DNA from: Filimonas zeae
GTDB taxonomy: Bacteria; Bacteroidota; Bacteroidia; Chitinophagales; Chitinophagaceae
Direction: 5' to 3'
NCBI RefSeq assembly: GCF_014641615.1
Contig: NZ_BMIB01000009.1
Location: 1 to 64,000, forward strand
Length of the DNA stretch: 64,000 nt
Within the stretch, counting starts at the first letter, position 1, and every line of letters begins with the position of its first letter. The position numbers were made by a program, and so were the translations under genes. Shown piece by piece: positions 42,335-51,625 of this stretch. The notes beneath the pieces are model-generated. The model saw only the letters and a program-made list of their open reading frames with translations. It did not search any database and was not told where the DNA came from.

Positions 42335-43033
42335 TTGACTGCTCTGAAATGGTTCTTCGCAAGCTGCCTGCTCCTGACAGCCTGCAATAAACCTGAAAAC
42401 AAACTACTGAATAAGAAACAGGAGCTATCTGAAAAAACAGGTATTGAGTTAGCGGTAATACACAAAGCCGAGCAATTAACACACACCAATGCTATGCGCT
42501 TTAAACGCTGGTACCGCAACGTATGTATTGCCGGCGATAGCGTACAGCAGTTACCACAACATCAGGTGAAGGGTAAAACGGTAGAACTGCCGGGCATTTC
42601 CTTTCTGGTAAATGGCGATAGCTGTGAACGTATGGTAGATAGCTTAAACCATATACTGGCCCAAAAGGAGTGTATGGCTTTTATTTCAGATGATGCTTAC
42701 CGGGAAGACCGCAAACGTGTGGTTTCTGTTATTCACGCCACCGACAAATATGATATTATACGCATGCAGGAAACGGCCAGCGGTACCAGTGTAATAGCTA
42801 CTGACAGCCTGATTGCACGCCTGCGCCAGCTGGACCAGAAGTATGCTTTTGACTTAATAGCCGCAGGCGCGGACTGGGTAATAGTAAGGCCCAGGGTAGA
42901 AATTGCCAACTGGGAAGATTATGCACTGGAAACGCTGAAAATATGCCCTTTGGAAGAAGAGCCGGAAGATGTGGCTGCCTATGCTTATGCGCTAAAAGAA
43001 GATAAGGGCAGGATACTGATGTGGTGGGATTAA
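42335..43033 (+). CDS. DUF4253 domain lipoprotein
   Basis: A 232-residue protein starting at a TTG (no ATG is available in this frame near the signal). The signal MTALKWFFASCLLLTACNKPEN predicts a lipidated Cys17. The C-terminal half carries the DUF4253 pattern, including LIARLRQLDQKYAFDLIAAGADWVIVRPR and the terminal RILMWWD. DUF4253 is of unknown function and commonly found in toxin-immunity or uncharacterised contexts. It is followed 71 bp later by a YkuD_2 gene. Confidence 0.72.
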   Translation: MTALKWFFASCLLLTACNKPENKLLNKKQELSEKTGIELAVIHKAEQLTHTNAMRFKRWYRNVCIAGDSVQQLPQHQVKGKTVELPGISFLVNGDSCERMVDSLNHILAQKECMAFISDDAYREDRKRVVSVIHATDKYDIIRMQETASGTSVIATDSLIARLRQLDQKYAFDLIAAGADWVIVRPRVEIANWEDYALETLKICPLEEEPEDVAAYAYALKEDKGRILMWWD

Positions 43034-43104
43034 CCCCATAGAAAATATTCCGGCACAGGCGTATGGAAAATCAGCCGCCCTGCATCCTGTTATAAAACAC
43101 AGGT

Positions 43105-43743
43105 ATGCGCGCTGTACTTTTTGCTGCCTTTTCAGGTGCCTTATTAATGCCAGGCTTTACCGGCTGCGACTCCAAAGCAGAGGTTAACCACCATAAAGTA
43201 TATAAGGAAGCTACCAGTAATAACCTTACAGATAAAGAGCGTGCAAAGTTGCATAGTTACGCGGCGGCGGCTGCAGTATACGCCCGGCAGCATCAGTTCA
43301 ATACCACCTTTTGTTTTCTTATTGATATGAGCCGCCCTTCGGGTGCCAACCGCTTTTTTGTATACAACCTGCAGAAAGACTCTTTGGAAACAGACGGACT
43401 GGTAGCGCATGGCCGGTGCAATGAAAACTGGCTGGAAGGCCGGAAGTACGGCAATGTAGTGGGCTGTGGATGCACCTCGCTGGGCAGGTATAAAATAGGC
43501 AACCCTTATTCCGGCAGGTTTGGCCTGGCCTATAAGCTCTATGGGCTGGATACCTCTAACAACAACGCCTATAACCGTTTTGTAGTGCTGCACTCGCATG
43601 AATGTGTGCCCGTAAATGAAGTAGCCCCCAACGAAATTTGCCAGAGCGATGGCTGCCCAACAGTATCTCCCGTGTTCCTTACCAAACTGGCCCGCAAGCT
43701 GGATAAATCTGCAAAGCCGGTATTGCTTTGGATTTATGATTAA
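43105..43743 (+). CDS. Murein L,D-transpeptidase-like YkuD_2 protein
   Basis: A 212-residue exported protein with a lipoprotein-like signal MRAVLFAAFSGALLMPGFTGCDSK (Cys21). The C-terminal part is the YkuD_2 type catalytic domain: CFLIDMSRPSGANRFFVYNL, YKIGNPYSGRFGLAYKLYGLD, and the active-site region FVVLHSHECVPVNEVAPNEICQSDGCPTVSP, with His and the Cys of DGCP as candidate catalytic residues. This would cross-link or modify peptidoglycan in the periplasm. Linked with DUF4253 upstream and topB downstream only by orientation. Confidence 0.82.
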   Translation: MRAVLFAAFSGALLMPGFTGCDSKAEVNHHKVYKEATSNNLTDKERAKLHSYAAAAAVYARQHQFNTTFCFLIDMSRPSGANRFFVYNLQKDSLETDGLVAHGRCNENWLEGRKYGNVVGCGCTSLGRYKIGNPYSGRFGLAYKLYGLDTSNNNAYNRFVVLHSHECVPVNEVAPNEICQSDGCPTVSPVFLTKLARKLDKSAKPVLLWIYD

Positions 43744-43749
43744 CTCTTT

Positions 43750-43757
43750 TACATTTG
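43750..43757 (+). promoter_or_regulatory. -7 box of topB
   Basis: TACATTTG matches TAnnTTTG and is 21 bp before the topB ATG. Confidence 0.5.
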
Positions 43758-43777
43758 CCGCCCTATATTCGTAAAAT

Positions 43778-45937
43778 ATGAAGGTGTGCATTGCTGAAAA
43801 ACCCAGTGTGGCAAGGGATATTGCTGAAGTACTCGGCGCTAAACAGCGCAGGGATGGATACTATGAAGGCAATGACTACCAGGTTACCTGGACTTTCGGG
43901 CATTTCTGCACCCTGAAAGAACCACACGATTACCACGACCAATGGAAGTTCTGGCGCCTGGAAGACCTGCCCATGATACCCAATACCTTTGGGATTAAAC
44001 TGATAGAAAACGATGGTGTACAAAAGCAGTTTAAGGTAATAGAGCAACTGGTACAGCAATGCGACGAAGTAATCAACTGCGGGGATGCCGGCCAGGAGGG
44101 AGAACTGATTCAGCGCTGGGTGTTACAAAAGGCCCGGTGCGCCAAACCGGTAAAACGTTTATGGATATCTTCCCTTACCGAACAGGCTATTAAAGATGGC
44201 TTTCAGAAACTGAAAGATGCCGACCAGTACAATAACCTGTACGCCGCTGCCAGCGGCCGTGCCATTGGCGATTGGTTGCTGGGTATGAATGCCACCCGCC
44301 TGTTTACCCGCAAGTTTGCTGCCGGCAAGAAGATAGTACTGTCTATAGGCCGCGTACAAACGCCCACGCTGGCTATGATTGTACAAAGGCAAAAGGAGAT
44401 AAACGCCTTTGTATCGGAAGAATACTGGGAATTAAAAACCCTTTACCGCGAAACAGAATTTACCGCCACTATAGAACGCCTGCGTAATATTGAAAAGGCA
44501 GAGAAGGGCCTGGCGTATCTGAAAGAGCATCCTTTTGTTATCACCTCTTTTGAAAGAAAAGAAGGCAAGGAGGGCAACCCAAAACTGTTTGATCTTACCG
44601 GCCTGCAGGTAGAAGCCAACAAAAAGTTCGGTTACACCGCAGATGATACACTCAAGTATATTCAAAGCCTGTACGAGAAAAAGCTGGTAACCTACCCAAG
44701 GGTAGATACCACCTACCTGCCGGATGATATGTACCCAAAAATACCGGGCATATTGCAGGATATGAAGCCATATGCAGCCTTGATACAACCGCTGCTGGCT
44801 AACCCCATACCTAAGCTGAAAGCGGTGTTTGATGATAGCAAAGTAACCGATCACCATGCTATTATACCCACCGGCGTATACCCCAACGGATTGGGCACGG
44901 AAGAGAAACGTGTGTACGATTTAATAGCCCGCCGTTTTATAGCCGTGTTTTACCCCGAATGTAAAATTGCCAATACCACCGTACTGGGTAAGGTAGGCCA
45001 GGTGGAGTTTAAAGCCACCGGTAAGCAGATATTAGAACCGGGCTGGAAAGAAGTGTACGCCAACGATACCCCACCTAAAAAGGAAGGTGAAGAAGAGGAA
45101 AAACTGCTGCCCGTGTTTGTGGTGGGCGAAAGTGGCCCGCACACACCGCGTATACACCACGGCAAAACCAGTCCCCCCAAGCCCTATACAGAAGCCTCTT
45201 TATTAAGGGCTATGGAAACAGCCGGAAAACAGGTGGATGACGATGAAATGCGCGAATTACTGAAGGATAACGGTATTGGCCGCCCCTCCACCCGCGCCAA
45301 CATTATTGAAACCCTGTTTCGCCGCAAATACATTGAAAAACGCAAGAAAAATCTGTTTGCCACCCAAACAGGTATGGACCTGATAGATACCATACAAACA
45401 GAACTGCTGAAAAGCCCCGAACTAACGGGCCAGTGGGAGCGTAAGCTGCGCCTGATTGAGAAAGGGGAGTACACCCTGCAAACCTTTAAGCAGGAGCTGA
45501 TTCAGATGGTGGTAGACCTTACCCGCGAAGTAAAATACAGCGTGCATAAGGTGATATCTGTAGCAGAAGCCTTACCGGAGAAGGAAGAAAAAGCCAAAAA
45601 AGAAAGCAAACCCAAAGAAGCGAAGCCGAAGGAAGCTAAACCCAAAGAGCCTAAGAAGGCGGTAGCGGTAGAAGAGCTGAATTGCCCCAAATGTAAAAAT
45701 AACCCGTTGAAGAAGGGTAACACGGCCTACGGCTGTGCCAACTTCCGCGAGTGCGGTTTTAAAGTGCCGTTTGAAATATTTGGTAAAAAGCTGACCGATA
45801 AACAGGTTGCCGAACTGGTAAACAAGGGCAAAACAGGCAAGATAAAGGGCTTACTGCTACCAGGCATGGAAGGTGAAACAGAAGCAAAGCTGGCGCTGGA
45901 CCCGGCATTTCAGATTATACCGGATACAGGCAAATAA
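43778..45937 (+). CDS. topB: DNA topoisomerase III
   Basis: A 719-residue type IA topoisomerase that relaxes negatively supercoiled DNA and decatenates. The Toprim domain begins MKVCIAEKPSVARDIAEVLG and contains INCGDAGQEGELI. The catalytic tyrosine is Tyr306 in KLVTYPRVDTTYLPDDM. A Lys/Pro/Glu-rich linker (about 605-635) precedes a zinc-ribbon-like C-terminus with LNCPKCKNNPLKKGNTAYGCANFRECGFKVPF. Length and order are normal for Bacteroidota TopB. Confidence 0.95.
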   Translation: MKVCIAEKPSVARDIAEVLGAKQRRDGYYEGNDYQVTWTFGHFCTLKEPHDYHDQWKFWRLEDLPMIPNTFGIKLIENDGVQKQFKVIEQLVQQCDEVINCGDAGQEGELIQRWVLQKARCAKPVKRLWISSLTEQAIKDGFQKLKDADQYNNLYAAASGRAIGDWLLGMNATRLFTRKFAAGKKIVLSIGRVQTPTLAMIVQRQKEINAFVSEEYWELKTLYRETEFTATIERLRNIEKAEKGLAYLKEHPFVITSFERKEGKEGNPKLFDLTGLQVEANKKFGYTADDTLKYIQSLYEKKLVTYPRVDTTYLPDDMYPKIPGILQDMKPYAALIQPLLANPIPKLKAVFDDSKVTDHHAIIPTGVYPNGLGTEEKRVYDLIARRFIAVFYPECKIANTTVLGKVGQVEFKATGKQILEPGWKEVYANDTPPKKEGEEEEKLLPVFVVGESGPHTPRIHHGKTSPPKPYTEASLLRAMETAGKQVDDDEMRELLKDNGIGRPSTRANIIETLFRRKYIEKRKKNLFATQTGMDLIDTIQTELLKSPELTGQWERKLRLIEKGEYTLQTFKQELIQMVVDLTREVKYSVHKVISVAEALPEKEEKAKKESKPKEAKPKEAKPKEPKKAVAVEELNCPKCKNNPLKKGNTAYGCANFRECGFKVPFEIFGKKLTDKQVAELVNKGKTGKIKGLLLPGMEGETEAKLALDPAFQIIPDTGK

Positions 45938-45943
45938 TTCCTT

Positions 45944-46378
45944 TTAATTACAAATACGCGTTTTAGCGCCAAACAGGTTACGGGCAGCCTTTACAATGGC
46001 AGGCAAAAAGGCATACTGCTCGCGCACAGCGGTAGGCTGCTCTTCCACAGATGCAGAAAACATATCGGAATGAAGTACCGGAAAACTGAACAGATGCAGA
46101 TCGGCACTGTCATCGGTTTTAGTGGCAGGCGCAGTTTCCAGGGTGGTAGGGCGGCATATTTTGTATTGCTCCGGGCTGGCGCAGGATGGCTGAGGCGTTA
46201 AGGTTACAGGTGTACTGGCGTATATACAGGTAGCCTGACAGGGTGTTGCCTGTGCAGCCTGTTGACTGGAAAACGGTTGAAACTGAAACAGCAGAAATAG
46301 CGTTCCGGTAAAGGCAAGGCCTTTTACCAGTTTGTTTTTTGTAAATGCGGGTACAGTTTTGAGTTGAGTGTTGGACAT
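45944..46378 (-). CDS. Hypothetical small exported protein with cysteine-rich part
   Basis: A 144-residue protein with a hydrophobic N-terminus (KGLAFTGTLFLLFQFQPF) and a cysteine-bearing middle (ATPCQATCIYASTPVTLTPQPSCASPEQYKIC, four Cys). A longer start at 46411 adds MFGVKSAKPIF, which is not signal-like, so the ATG at 46378 is used. Not recognised. It ends 7 bp from topB on the opposite strand. Coding status is moderately supported only by length and signal-like composition. Confidence 0.5.
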   Translation of the reverse strand: MSNTQLKTVPAFTKNKLVKGLAFTGTLFLLFQFQPFSSQQAAQATPCQATCIYASTPVTLTPQPSCASPEQYKICRPTTLETAPATKTDDSADLHLFSFPVLHSDMFSASVEEQPTAVREQYAFLPAIVKAARNLFGAKTRICN

Positions 46379-46516
46379 AAAGATCGGTTTCGCCGACTTT
46401 ACTCCGAACAAAATGCCAGAATGCTATATGTTTCAAAAACAGCTGATTAGGTAATTGGTTGTTGCGGCAACTGTTCGGTTTTGATGCACTTAGTGTTCTG
46501 TTTTGACCAGGTTACC

Positions 46517-46552
46517 AAAAGCCGCCTTATTGATTTATAAGACGGCTTTTTT
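46517..46552. terminator. Bidirectional terminator after the SDR gene
   Basis: AAAAGCCGcCTTAT / ATAAGaCGGCTTTTTT around a short loop, 43 bp beyond the SDR stop, with T-runs on both strands. Confidence 0.85.
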
Positions 46553-46594
46553 AATTGTAATCTCTCTGGTGTGGTATCCATGCAAAGGCAGCGT

Positions 46595-47356
46595 TTACAA
46601 AAACATGCCGCCAGAAGCTTCCAACCGCTGTGCATTTACCCATTTTGCATCTTCAGAACACAGGAAGGCTACCACCGTACCAATATCATCTGGCTTACCT
46701 ACACGTCCTAAAGCCGTTTGCCCGGCAATTACCTGATTCAGCTGTGCATTATCGCGTACTACACCACCACCAAAATCTGTTTCAATAGCGCCTGGGGCTA
46801 TTACGTTAGAACGTATGCCGCGCGCACCCAGTTCCTTAGCCTGATAACGGGTAAGGGTTTCAATACCACCTTTCATTGCTGCATAAGCCGCATAACCAGG
46901 CAGGCTAAATCGTGCCAGACCAGTACTTACGTTTACAATACCACCGCCATCCTGCATCAGCGGAAGCAGTTTCTGCGTAAGAAAGAAAGGGGCTTTCAGG
47001 TGAATGTTCACCAGTGTATCAAATTGCTCTTCGGTGGTTTCTGTAAAAGAAGCGTGTATACCTATGCCGGCATTATTTACCAGGTAGTTAAAGCGTTCTG
47101 TGTTAAACGTCTGCTTCAGCGTGTTGCCCACCGCTGCTACAAAGGCATCAAAGGTTTTGCTTTCTGCCACGTTTAACTGCAAAGCTGCTGCGGATACACC
47201 CAGTTGGGTTATCTCTTTCACCACTGTTTCCGCTTCCTCTTTTTTACTCAGGTAAGTAAGTATAATACCAACGCCTTTTTTCGCCAGGCTTAACGCCATC
47301 TCTCTGCCCAGTCCGCGGCTGCCGCCGGTAACCAGGGCAATTGCTGTTTGTGCCAT
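46595..47356 (-). CDS. SDR family NAD(P)-dependent oxidoreductase
   Basis: A 253-residue short-chain dehydrogenase: N-terminal cofactor motif ALVTGGSRGLGREMALSL, the NNAG motif in YLVNNAGIGIHASF, and the catalytic Ser-Tyr-Lys in IVNVSTGLARFSLPGYAAYAAMKGGIETL with the YxxxK tyrosine in YAAMKGG. The C-terminus DDIGTVVAFLCSEDAKWVNAQRLEASGGMFL is typical. It looks like a reductase for a carbonyl substrate, unspecified. It is divergent in regulation from the AraC-type gene 85 bp upstream on the same strand. Confidence 0.9.
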   Translation of the reverse strand: MAQTAIALVTGGSRGLGREMALSLAKKGVGIILTYLSKKEEAETVVKEITQLGVSAAALQLNVAESKTFDAFVAAVGNTLKQTFNTERFNYLVNNAGIGIHASFTETTEEQFDTLVNIHLKAPFFLTQKLLPLMQDGGGIVNVSTGLARFSLPGYAAYAAMKGGIETLTRYQAKELGARGIRSNVIAPGAIETDFGGGVVRDNAQLNQVIAGQTALGRVGKPDDIGTVVAFLCSEDAKWVNAQRLEASGGMFL

Positions 47357-47391
47357 ATCTGATTTGTTTTTTGTAATTGTGTTTTGTTACA

Positions 47392-47399
47392 CAAAAGTA
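47392..47399 (-). promoter_or_regulatory. -7 box of the SDR gene
   Basis: The minus strand reads TACTTTTG, 35 bp before the SDR ATG. Confidence 0.5.
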
Positions 47400-47440
47400 G
47401 AGGGGGGGTATGGCTCAAAAATGGTGCAGACTTCAGATTC

Positions 47441-47824
47441 TTATGCGGTGGTAGCGTTTTGTTTGCGGTACTGAAGTGGTGTAATGCCGCACATGCCTTT
47501 GAAAAAGCGTATAAAGTTAGCAGGATCGTTATAGCCAAACAGTACGCTCAGGTCCGCTATAGATATATCTGTGGTGGTAAGCAAACGCGTAGCCTCCTGC
47601 ATCAGCCGCTCTTCCATAATATCGCAGGGCGATCTGCCGGTGGTAAGCTTAATGGTATTGGTAAGGTGACGCGAATGGATAAACATCAGTTTGGCAAAGT
47701 CTGCTGCTGCATAGCGGTGGGTTATCTGGCCTTTTAATAAATCATCAATATGCTCCTCTGCCAGCTGAAAAAACTGAGCAGTTATTTCCTCTTTACGGTT
47801 CATCAGCTTTTGGGGTAACTCCAT
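47441..47824 (-). CDS. AraC-family HTH transcriptional regulator (DNA-binding domain only)
   Basis: A 127-residue protein made only of the AraC DNA-binding domain: DLLKGQITHRYAAADFAKLMFIHSRHLTNTIKLTTGRSPCDIMEERLMQEATRLLTTTDISIADLSVLFGYNDPANFIRFFKGMCGITPLQYRKQN, with the second helix-turn-helix in the C-terminal half. It lacks an effector domain, so regulation may come from expression level or partner binding. It lies 84 bp upstream of the SDR gene on the same strand and may control it. Confidence 0.85.
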   Translation of the reverse strand: MELPQKLMNRKEEITAQFFQLAEEHIDDLLKGQITHRYAAADFAKLMFIHSRHLTNTIKLTTGRSPCDIMEERLMQEATRLLTTTDISIADLSVLFGYNDPANFIRFFKGMCGITPLQYRKQNATTA

Positions 47825-48433
47825 AGAACATACTTTGCAGTAAAGGTATGGGAAATATCAAATGTCGGTAACAGATGGCTGTTCGTCTGCCAGGTTACAA
47901 TACTATGCCCGATTTGCCGTTTTTTTTTGTTGAACAGGGCAACGGAATTGTAAGATTAGTTATCTTCGTTATGTGTCAGCTAAAACGTGTTAGTTATGCA
48001 CCTAACAAAGGAACACTTGCGCTTTTGGCGCTAAGTTTGCTACACGGTATGAGAAATTACCCAACACCCGATGAGATAAGTTAATCCGCCAGCTTACATC
48101 TCATTAAAACTACTTAGACAATGTATCAGGTCAGTACCATCCGCACAATGGTCAGTTACCGTTTTTCCGGTTCTTAAACATAATGCACATGAGTCAAAAC
48201 CAAACTTCACATTCACCGCCATTGAGCGGCTGATAATCAGCTTGCATTACCGTTGCCTTACGCAAACAGGTTACCCATTGGCATTTGCCTGCACGGGTAG
48301 CCCTGGCAGCTTATTGCCCAACGGATAGCAATAGCCCTGTAAAAGGGTATTGTAACTGCATGGCCCTAACTAAGCCAACCTGCAGAAGGGTATGCTATTG
48401 CCCCTATTGTATATACTAAAACTTAAACTGTAC
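47825..48433. other. Long noncoding region upstream of susC
   Basis: About 600 bp without a supported gene. It contains a GCTGAT-A-ATCAGC inverted repeat at 48229-48241 and a loose ATA-CCCT/AGGG-TAT dyad near 48329-48350. No clear -7 box was found in front of susC. The length suggests a regulated leader for the glycan operon. Confidence 0.45.
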
Positions 48434-51400
48434 ATGAGACATGTAAAAAAGAGAAGGAATTTCCTTCTGTTACTAATATGTGCTTTGGTATCTGTAACTG
48501 CATTTGCGCAGAACGTTTCAATAAAAGGAAAAGTAGTGGATAAGAATGGCACACCTGTGGCGGGGGCTGCTGTTCATGTAAAAGGTAAGCAGGGCGGCGC
48601 CGGTGCGGATGAAGGCGGCCGCTTTGCGGTGCAGGCTGCACCGGGCGATGTACTGGTAGTTACGGCTGTAAACTTTAAAGACACAGAAGTGAAAGTACGT
48701 AGCGAAGTAACCCCTTTGCTGGTTACGCTGGACGATGCCGTGAGCCTGATGGAAGAGGTGATTGTAACAGCAGGCGGTATTAAAACCAAACGAAAGGAAG
48801 TTGGTACCGCTACTACCGTAATTAAAGGCGATGTGCTTACCACCGGTAAATCTACAACCATTGCAGGCGGATTGCAGGGTAAGGTAGCCGGTTTGCAGAT
48901 CAGCGGTACCGGGGGCGGTGTAAACCCGGGTTATCGGCTGGTACTGCGCGGACAGCGCTCTTTAACCGGTAACAACCAGGCCCTGGTGGTACTGGATAAT
49001 GTGATTGTGCCTACCTCTGTATTAGGTAACCTTAACCCCGAAGATGTGGAGAATGTAACGGTATTAAACGGAGCTGGTGCGGCTGCGTTATACGGTTCGC
49101 AGGCTTCTAACGGGGCTATGATTGTTACTACCCGCAAGGGGCGGAACGGGTTTACCAATGTAAGAGTATCCAACACGGTTACCGCGGAACAGGTGGCCTT
49201 CTTTCCTAAATTACAAAGCCAGTTTGGCAGCGGCGGCAGTGCCTATGGCTATGATGAAAACGGTGATGGCATATTTGCCGGTATTGAAAACCAGAGCTAC
49301 GGCCCCCGTTACGATGGCAGCACCAAAGCACTGGGCGATCCGTTGGAAGATGGCAGTCAGCTGTATGCGGTATATGCCAGTAACAACTCCCGTAAAGAAT
49401 TCTGGAACACCGGTGTTACCAACCAGACAGACTTTTCTGTAACCAGTGGTGATGCGGTGTCTACCTTCTACGTATCCGGCCAGTATGCCACTGCCACCGG
49501 TACCACACCCGGCGATAAATATAACAGGGCCAACGTACGCGTAAACGGTACCCGTAAAATAGGCAACCGCATTAACGTAACGTACTCCACTGCATATACA
49601 CAGAACAGGTATGATATTACTACACAGACTTCCTCTATGTACAACAACCTGCTCAACATGCCTTCGTGGATACCAATTACCCGTTTCAAAAACTGGCGTA
49701 CCGATAAGTTTGCCAACCCCAATGGCTTTTATAACCCCTGGTATCAGAACCCGTATTTTACCATTGATAATAACAGAAGCAAGCAACGGAACGATTACCT
49801 CACTGCCAACGTGGAAGTGAAGTTTACACCGTTTGATGGGTTAGACCTGGTAGCCCGGCAAGGCATAGCCACACGTAACTACAGCAACAAGAACACTACC
49901 GGCGCTTTTGACTATACCACCTATGCAGAAGACCAGAGCGGCGGCTCTAAATCAGACATTGCAGCATCGGTAAGTGATGGTAGCAGTTACACCTCAGAGT
50001 TGTTGAGCGATGCCTTTGCACAATACCATAAAAAGTTAAGTACCGATTTTGACCTCAATGCTATTGGCGGTATGCAGTGGCGGCAGGATCAGGCCAAGCA
50101 GGTAAACGTATCAGCCTCCGGTCTGGTAATACCTGATTACTACAACGTAAATGCAGGTGTAGGTACACCGGGCGCTTCGGAGGCCAACTTCCTGGCGCGT
50201 CAGATGGGGGCGTATGGTGATATCCGGTTAGGCTATAAAGGCTATCTGTTTCTGCATGCTACCGGCCGTAACGACTGGGTTTCCATTCTCGAAGCCGCTA
50301 ACAGATCTTTCTTCTATCCTGCAGTAGACCTTTCGTTTGTGGCGAGCGATGCTATTGATGCTATCCGCACCAGCAAAACCATCAGCTACTTAAAGCTGCG
50401 TGCGGGCTGGTCTAAGGTAGGGCAGGTGAACCTGGGCAACTCCGGCGATTTTGGTGCGTATTATCTGCTGCCCACTTACTCACAGGCTAACGGCTATCCG
50501 TACGGTAACCAGGCGGGGTATACCGTTGGCAATAGTCTGGTAGCAAGCGGTCTGCGCCCTGAAATAACCAAAGGGTACGAAGTGGGTTTTGATCTGAACC
50601 TGTGGAAAGACCGTGTAGTATCTACCATTACCTACTACAGCACCCATACCACCGATCAAACCGTAAACACCTATATCTCTAACACTACCGGTTATTCCCG
50701 TTTACTGCTCAACTCCGGTAAAACCAGCAGCAGTGGCCTGGAAGCTACGGTGCATGTAACACCGGTTAAAACGCGCAATCTGGATGTAACCGTAGGGGGT
50801 AACTATACCTATCTTAAAAACAATGTAAACAGTATCAACGCCTCACTGCCTAACCTGCCACTGGCATACTATTCCGATAACGCAGGTTCGTATGCAGTAG
50901 AAGGGCAGGCGTTTCCGGTAATTATGGGTTACGACTATCAGCGTGATCCCGAAGGGCATGTAATTATAGACCGCACTACCGGTAACCCCATGAAGGATGA
51001 CAACATCAAAATACTGGGTAATGCCACACCTAAACACAGGTTGGGACTGGATGCCGTTGTTACCTGGAAGCAGTTCCGTTTCTCGCTGCTGTTTGAATAC
51101 CGGGGTGGTTACAAAGTATTCAACGCCATCGGTTCAACGCTGGACTGGTCAGGCACCGGCATCAGAACCGTGGCGTACAACCGCAAACGCTTTGTATTTC
51201 CCAACTCGGTGTATGAAGATCCTAACAAGCCGGGCACCTATATCAAAAACACCAACATACAGGTGCCCGATGGTAATGGAAACTCCGGCTTCTGGACAGA
51301 TGATGATCTGAACATGGGCATCACTTCTAACTATGTTACCTCAGGTGCCTTCTGGAAGCTGAGAGAGGCGTCTATTACCTATAACGTACCTGCCAGCATA

Positions 51401-51601
51401 CTTGGTAAAACTAAGTTTATTAAAGGTGCCAGTATTAGCGTACAGGGAAGAAACCTGTTTCTGTGGCTGGCGAAAGACAACCTGTACACCGATCCTGAAT
51501 ACAGCGATGCCGGTAGCGACAGCAATGGTATTGGCTTAAATGGTCTGGGCCAAACGCCTCCCAGCCGTTACTTCGGCGGTACCGTGTCTTTCAATTTTTA
51601 G
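48434..51601 (+). CDS. SusC/RagA family TonB-dependent outer-membrane transporter
   Basis: A 1055-residue outer-membrane receptor with a signal MRHVKKRRNFLLLLICALVSVTAFAQ. After it comes a carboxypeptidase-regulatory-like domain (SIKGKVVDKNGTPVAGAAVHVKGK), then a TonB plug (KTKRKEVGTATTVIKGDVLTTGKSTTIAGGLQGKVAGLQISGTGGG...YRLVLRGQRSLTGNNQALVVLDNVIV), and a long 22-strand-barrel-like region ending in YFGGTVSFNF. No STN domain precedes the plug. It begins the susC-susD-DUF1735 operon that imports an oligosaccharide; the frame is open upstream to 48392, but the ATG at 48434 gives the signal. Confidence 0.95.
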   Translation: MRHVKKRRNFLLLLICALVSVTAFAQNVSIKGKVVDKNGTPVAGAAVHVKGKQGGAGADEGGRFAVQAAPGDVLVVTAVNFKDTEVKVRSEVTPLLVTLDDAVSLMEEVIVTAGGIKTKRKEVGTATTVIKGDVLTTGKSTTIAGGLQGKVAGLQISGTGGGVNPGYRLVLRGQRSLTGNNQALVVLDNVIVPTSVLGNLNPEDVENVTVLNGAGAAALYGSQASNGAMIVTTRKGRNGFTNVRVSNTVTAEQVAFFPKLQSQFGSGGSAYGYDENGDGIFAGIENQSYGPRYDGSTKALGDPLEDGSQLYAVYASNNSRKEFWNTGVTNQTDFSVTSGDAVSTFYVSGQYATATGTTPGDKYNRANVRVNGTRKIGNRINVTYSTAYTQNRYDITTQTSSMYNNLLNMPSWIPITRFKNWRTDKFANPNGFYNPWYQNPYFTIDNNRSKQRNDYLTANVEVKFTPFDGLDLVARQGIATRNYSNKNTTGAFDYTTYAEDQSGGSKSDIAASVSDGSSYTSELLSDAFAQYHKKLSTDFDLNAIGGMQWRQDQAKQVNVSASGLVIPDYYNVNAGVGTPGASEANFLARQMGAYGDIRLGYKGYLFLHATGRNDWVSILEAANRSFFYPAVDLSFVASDAIDAIRTSKTISYLKLRAGWSKVGQVNLGNSGDFGAYYLLPTYSQANGYPYGNQAGYTVGNSLVASGLRPEITKGYEVGFDLNLWKDRVVSTITYYSTHTTDQTVNTYISNTTGYSRLLLNSGKTSSSGLEATVHVTPVKTRNLDVTVGGNYTYLKNNVNSINASLPNLPLAYYSDNAGSYAVEGQAFPVIMGYDYQRDPEGHVIIDRTTGNPMKDDNIKILGNATPKHRLGLDAVVTWKQFRFSLLFEYRGGYKVFNAIGSTLDWSGTGIRTVAYNRKRFVFPNSVYEDPNKPGTYIKNTNIQVPDGNGNSGFWTDDDLNMGITSNYVTSGAFWKLREASITYNVPASILGKTKFIKGASISVQGRNLFLWLAKDNLYTDPEYSDAGSDSNGIGLNGLGQTPPSRYFGGTVSFNF

Positions 51602-51625
51602 TTCACTGCTTTAAACAGAAATGAG

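Noticed and set aside
47875..48084. 69-aa ORF upstream of susC
   Set aside because: No family resemblance, weak composition, and it lies in the regulatory region of susC.
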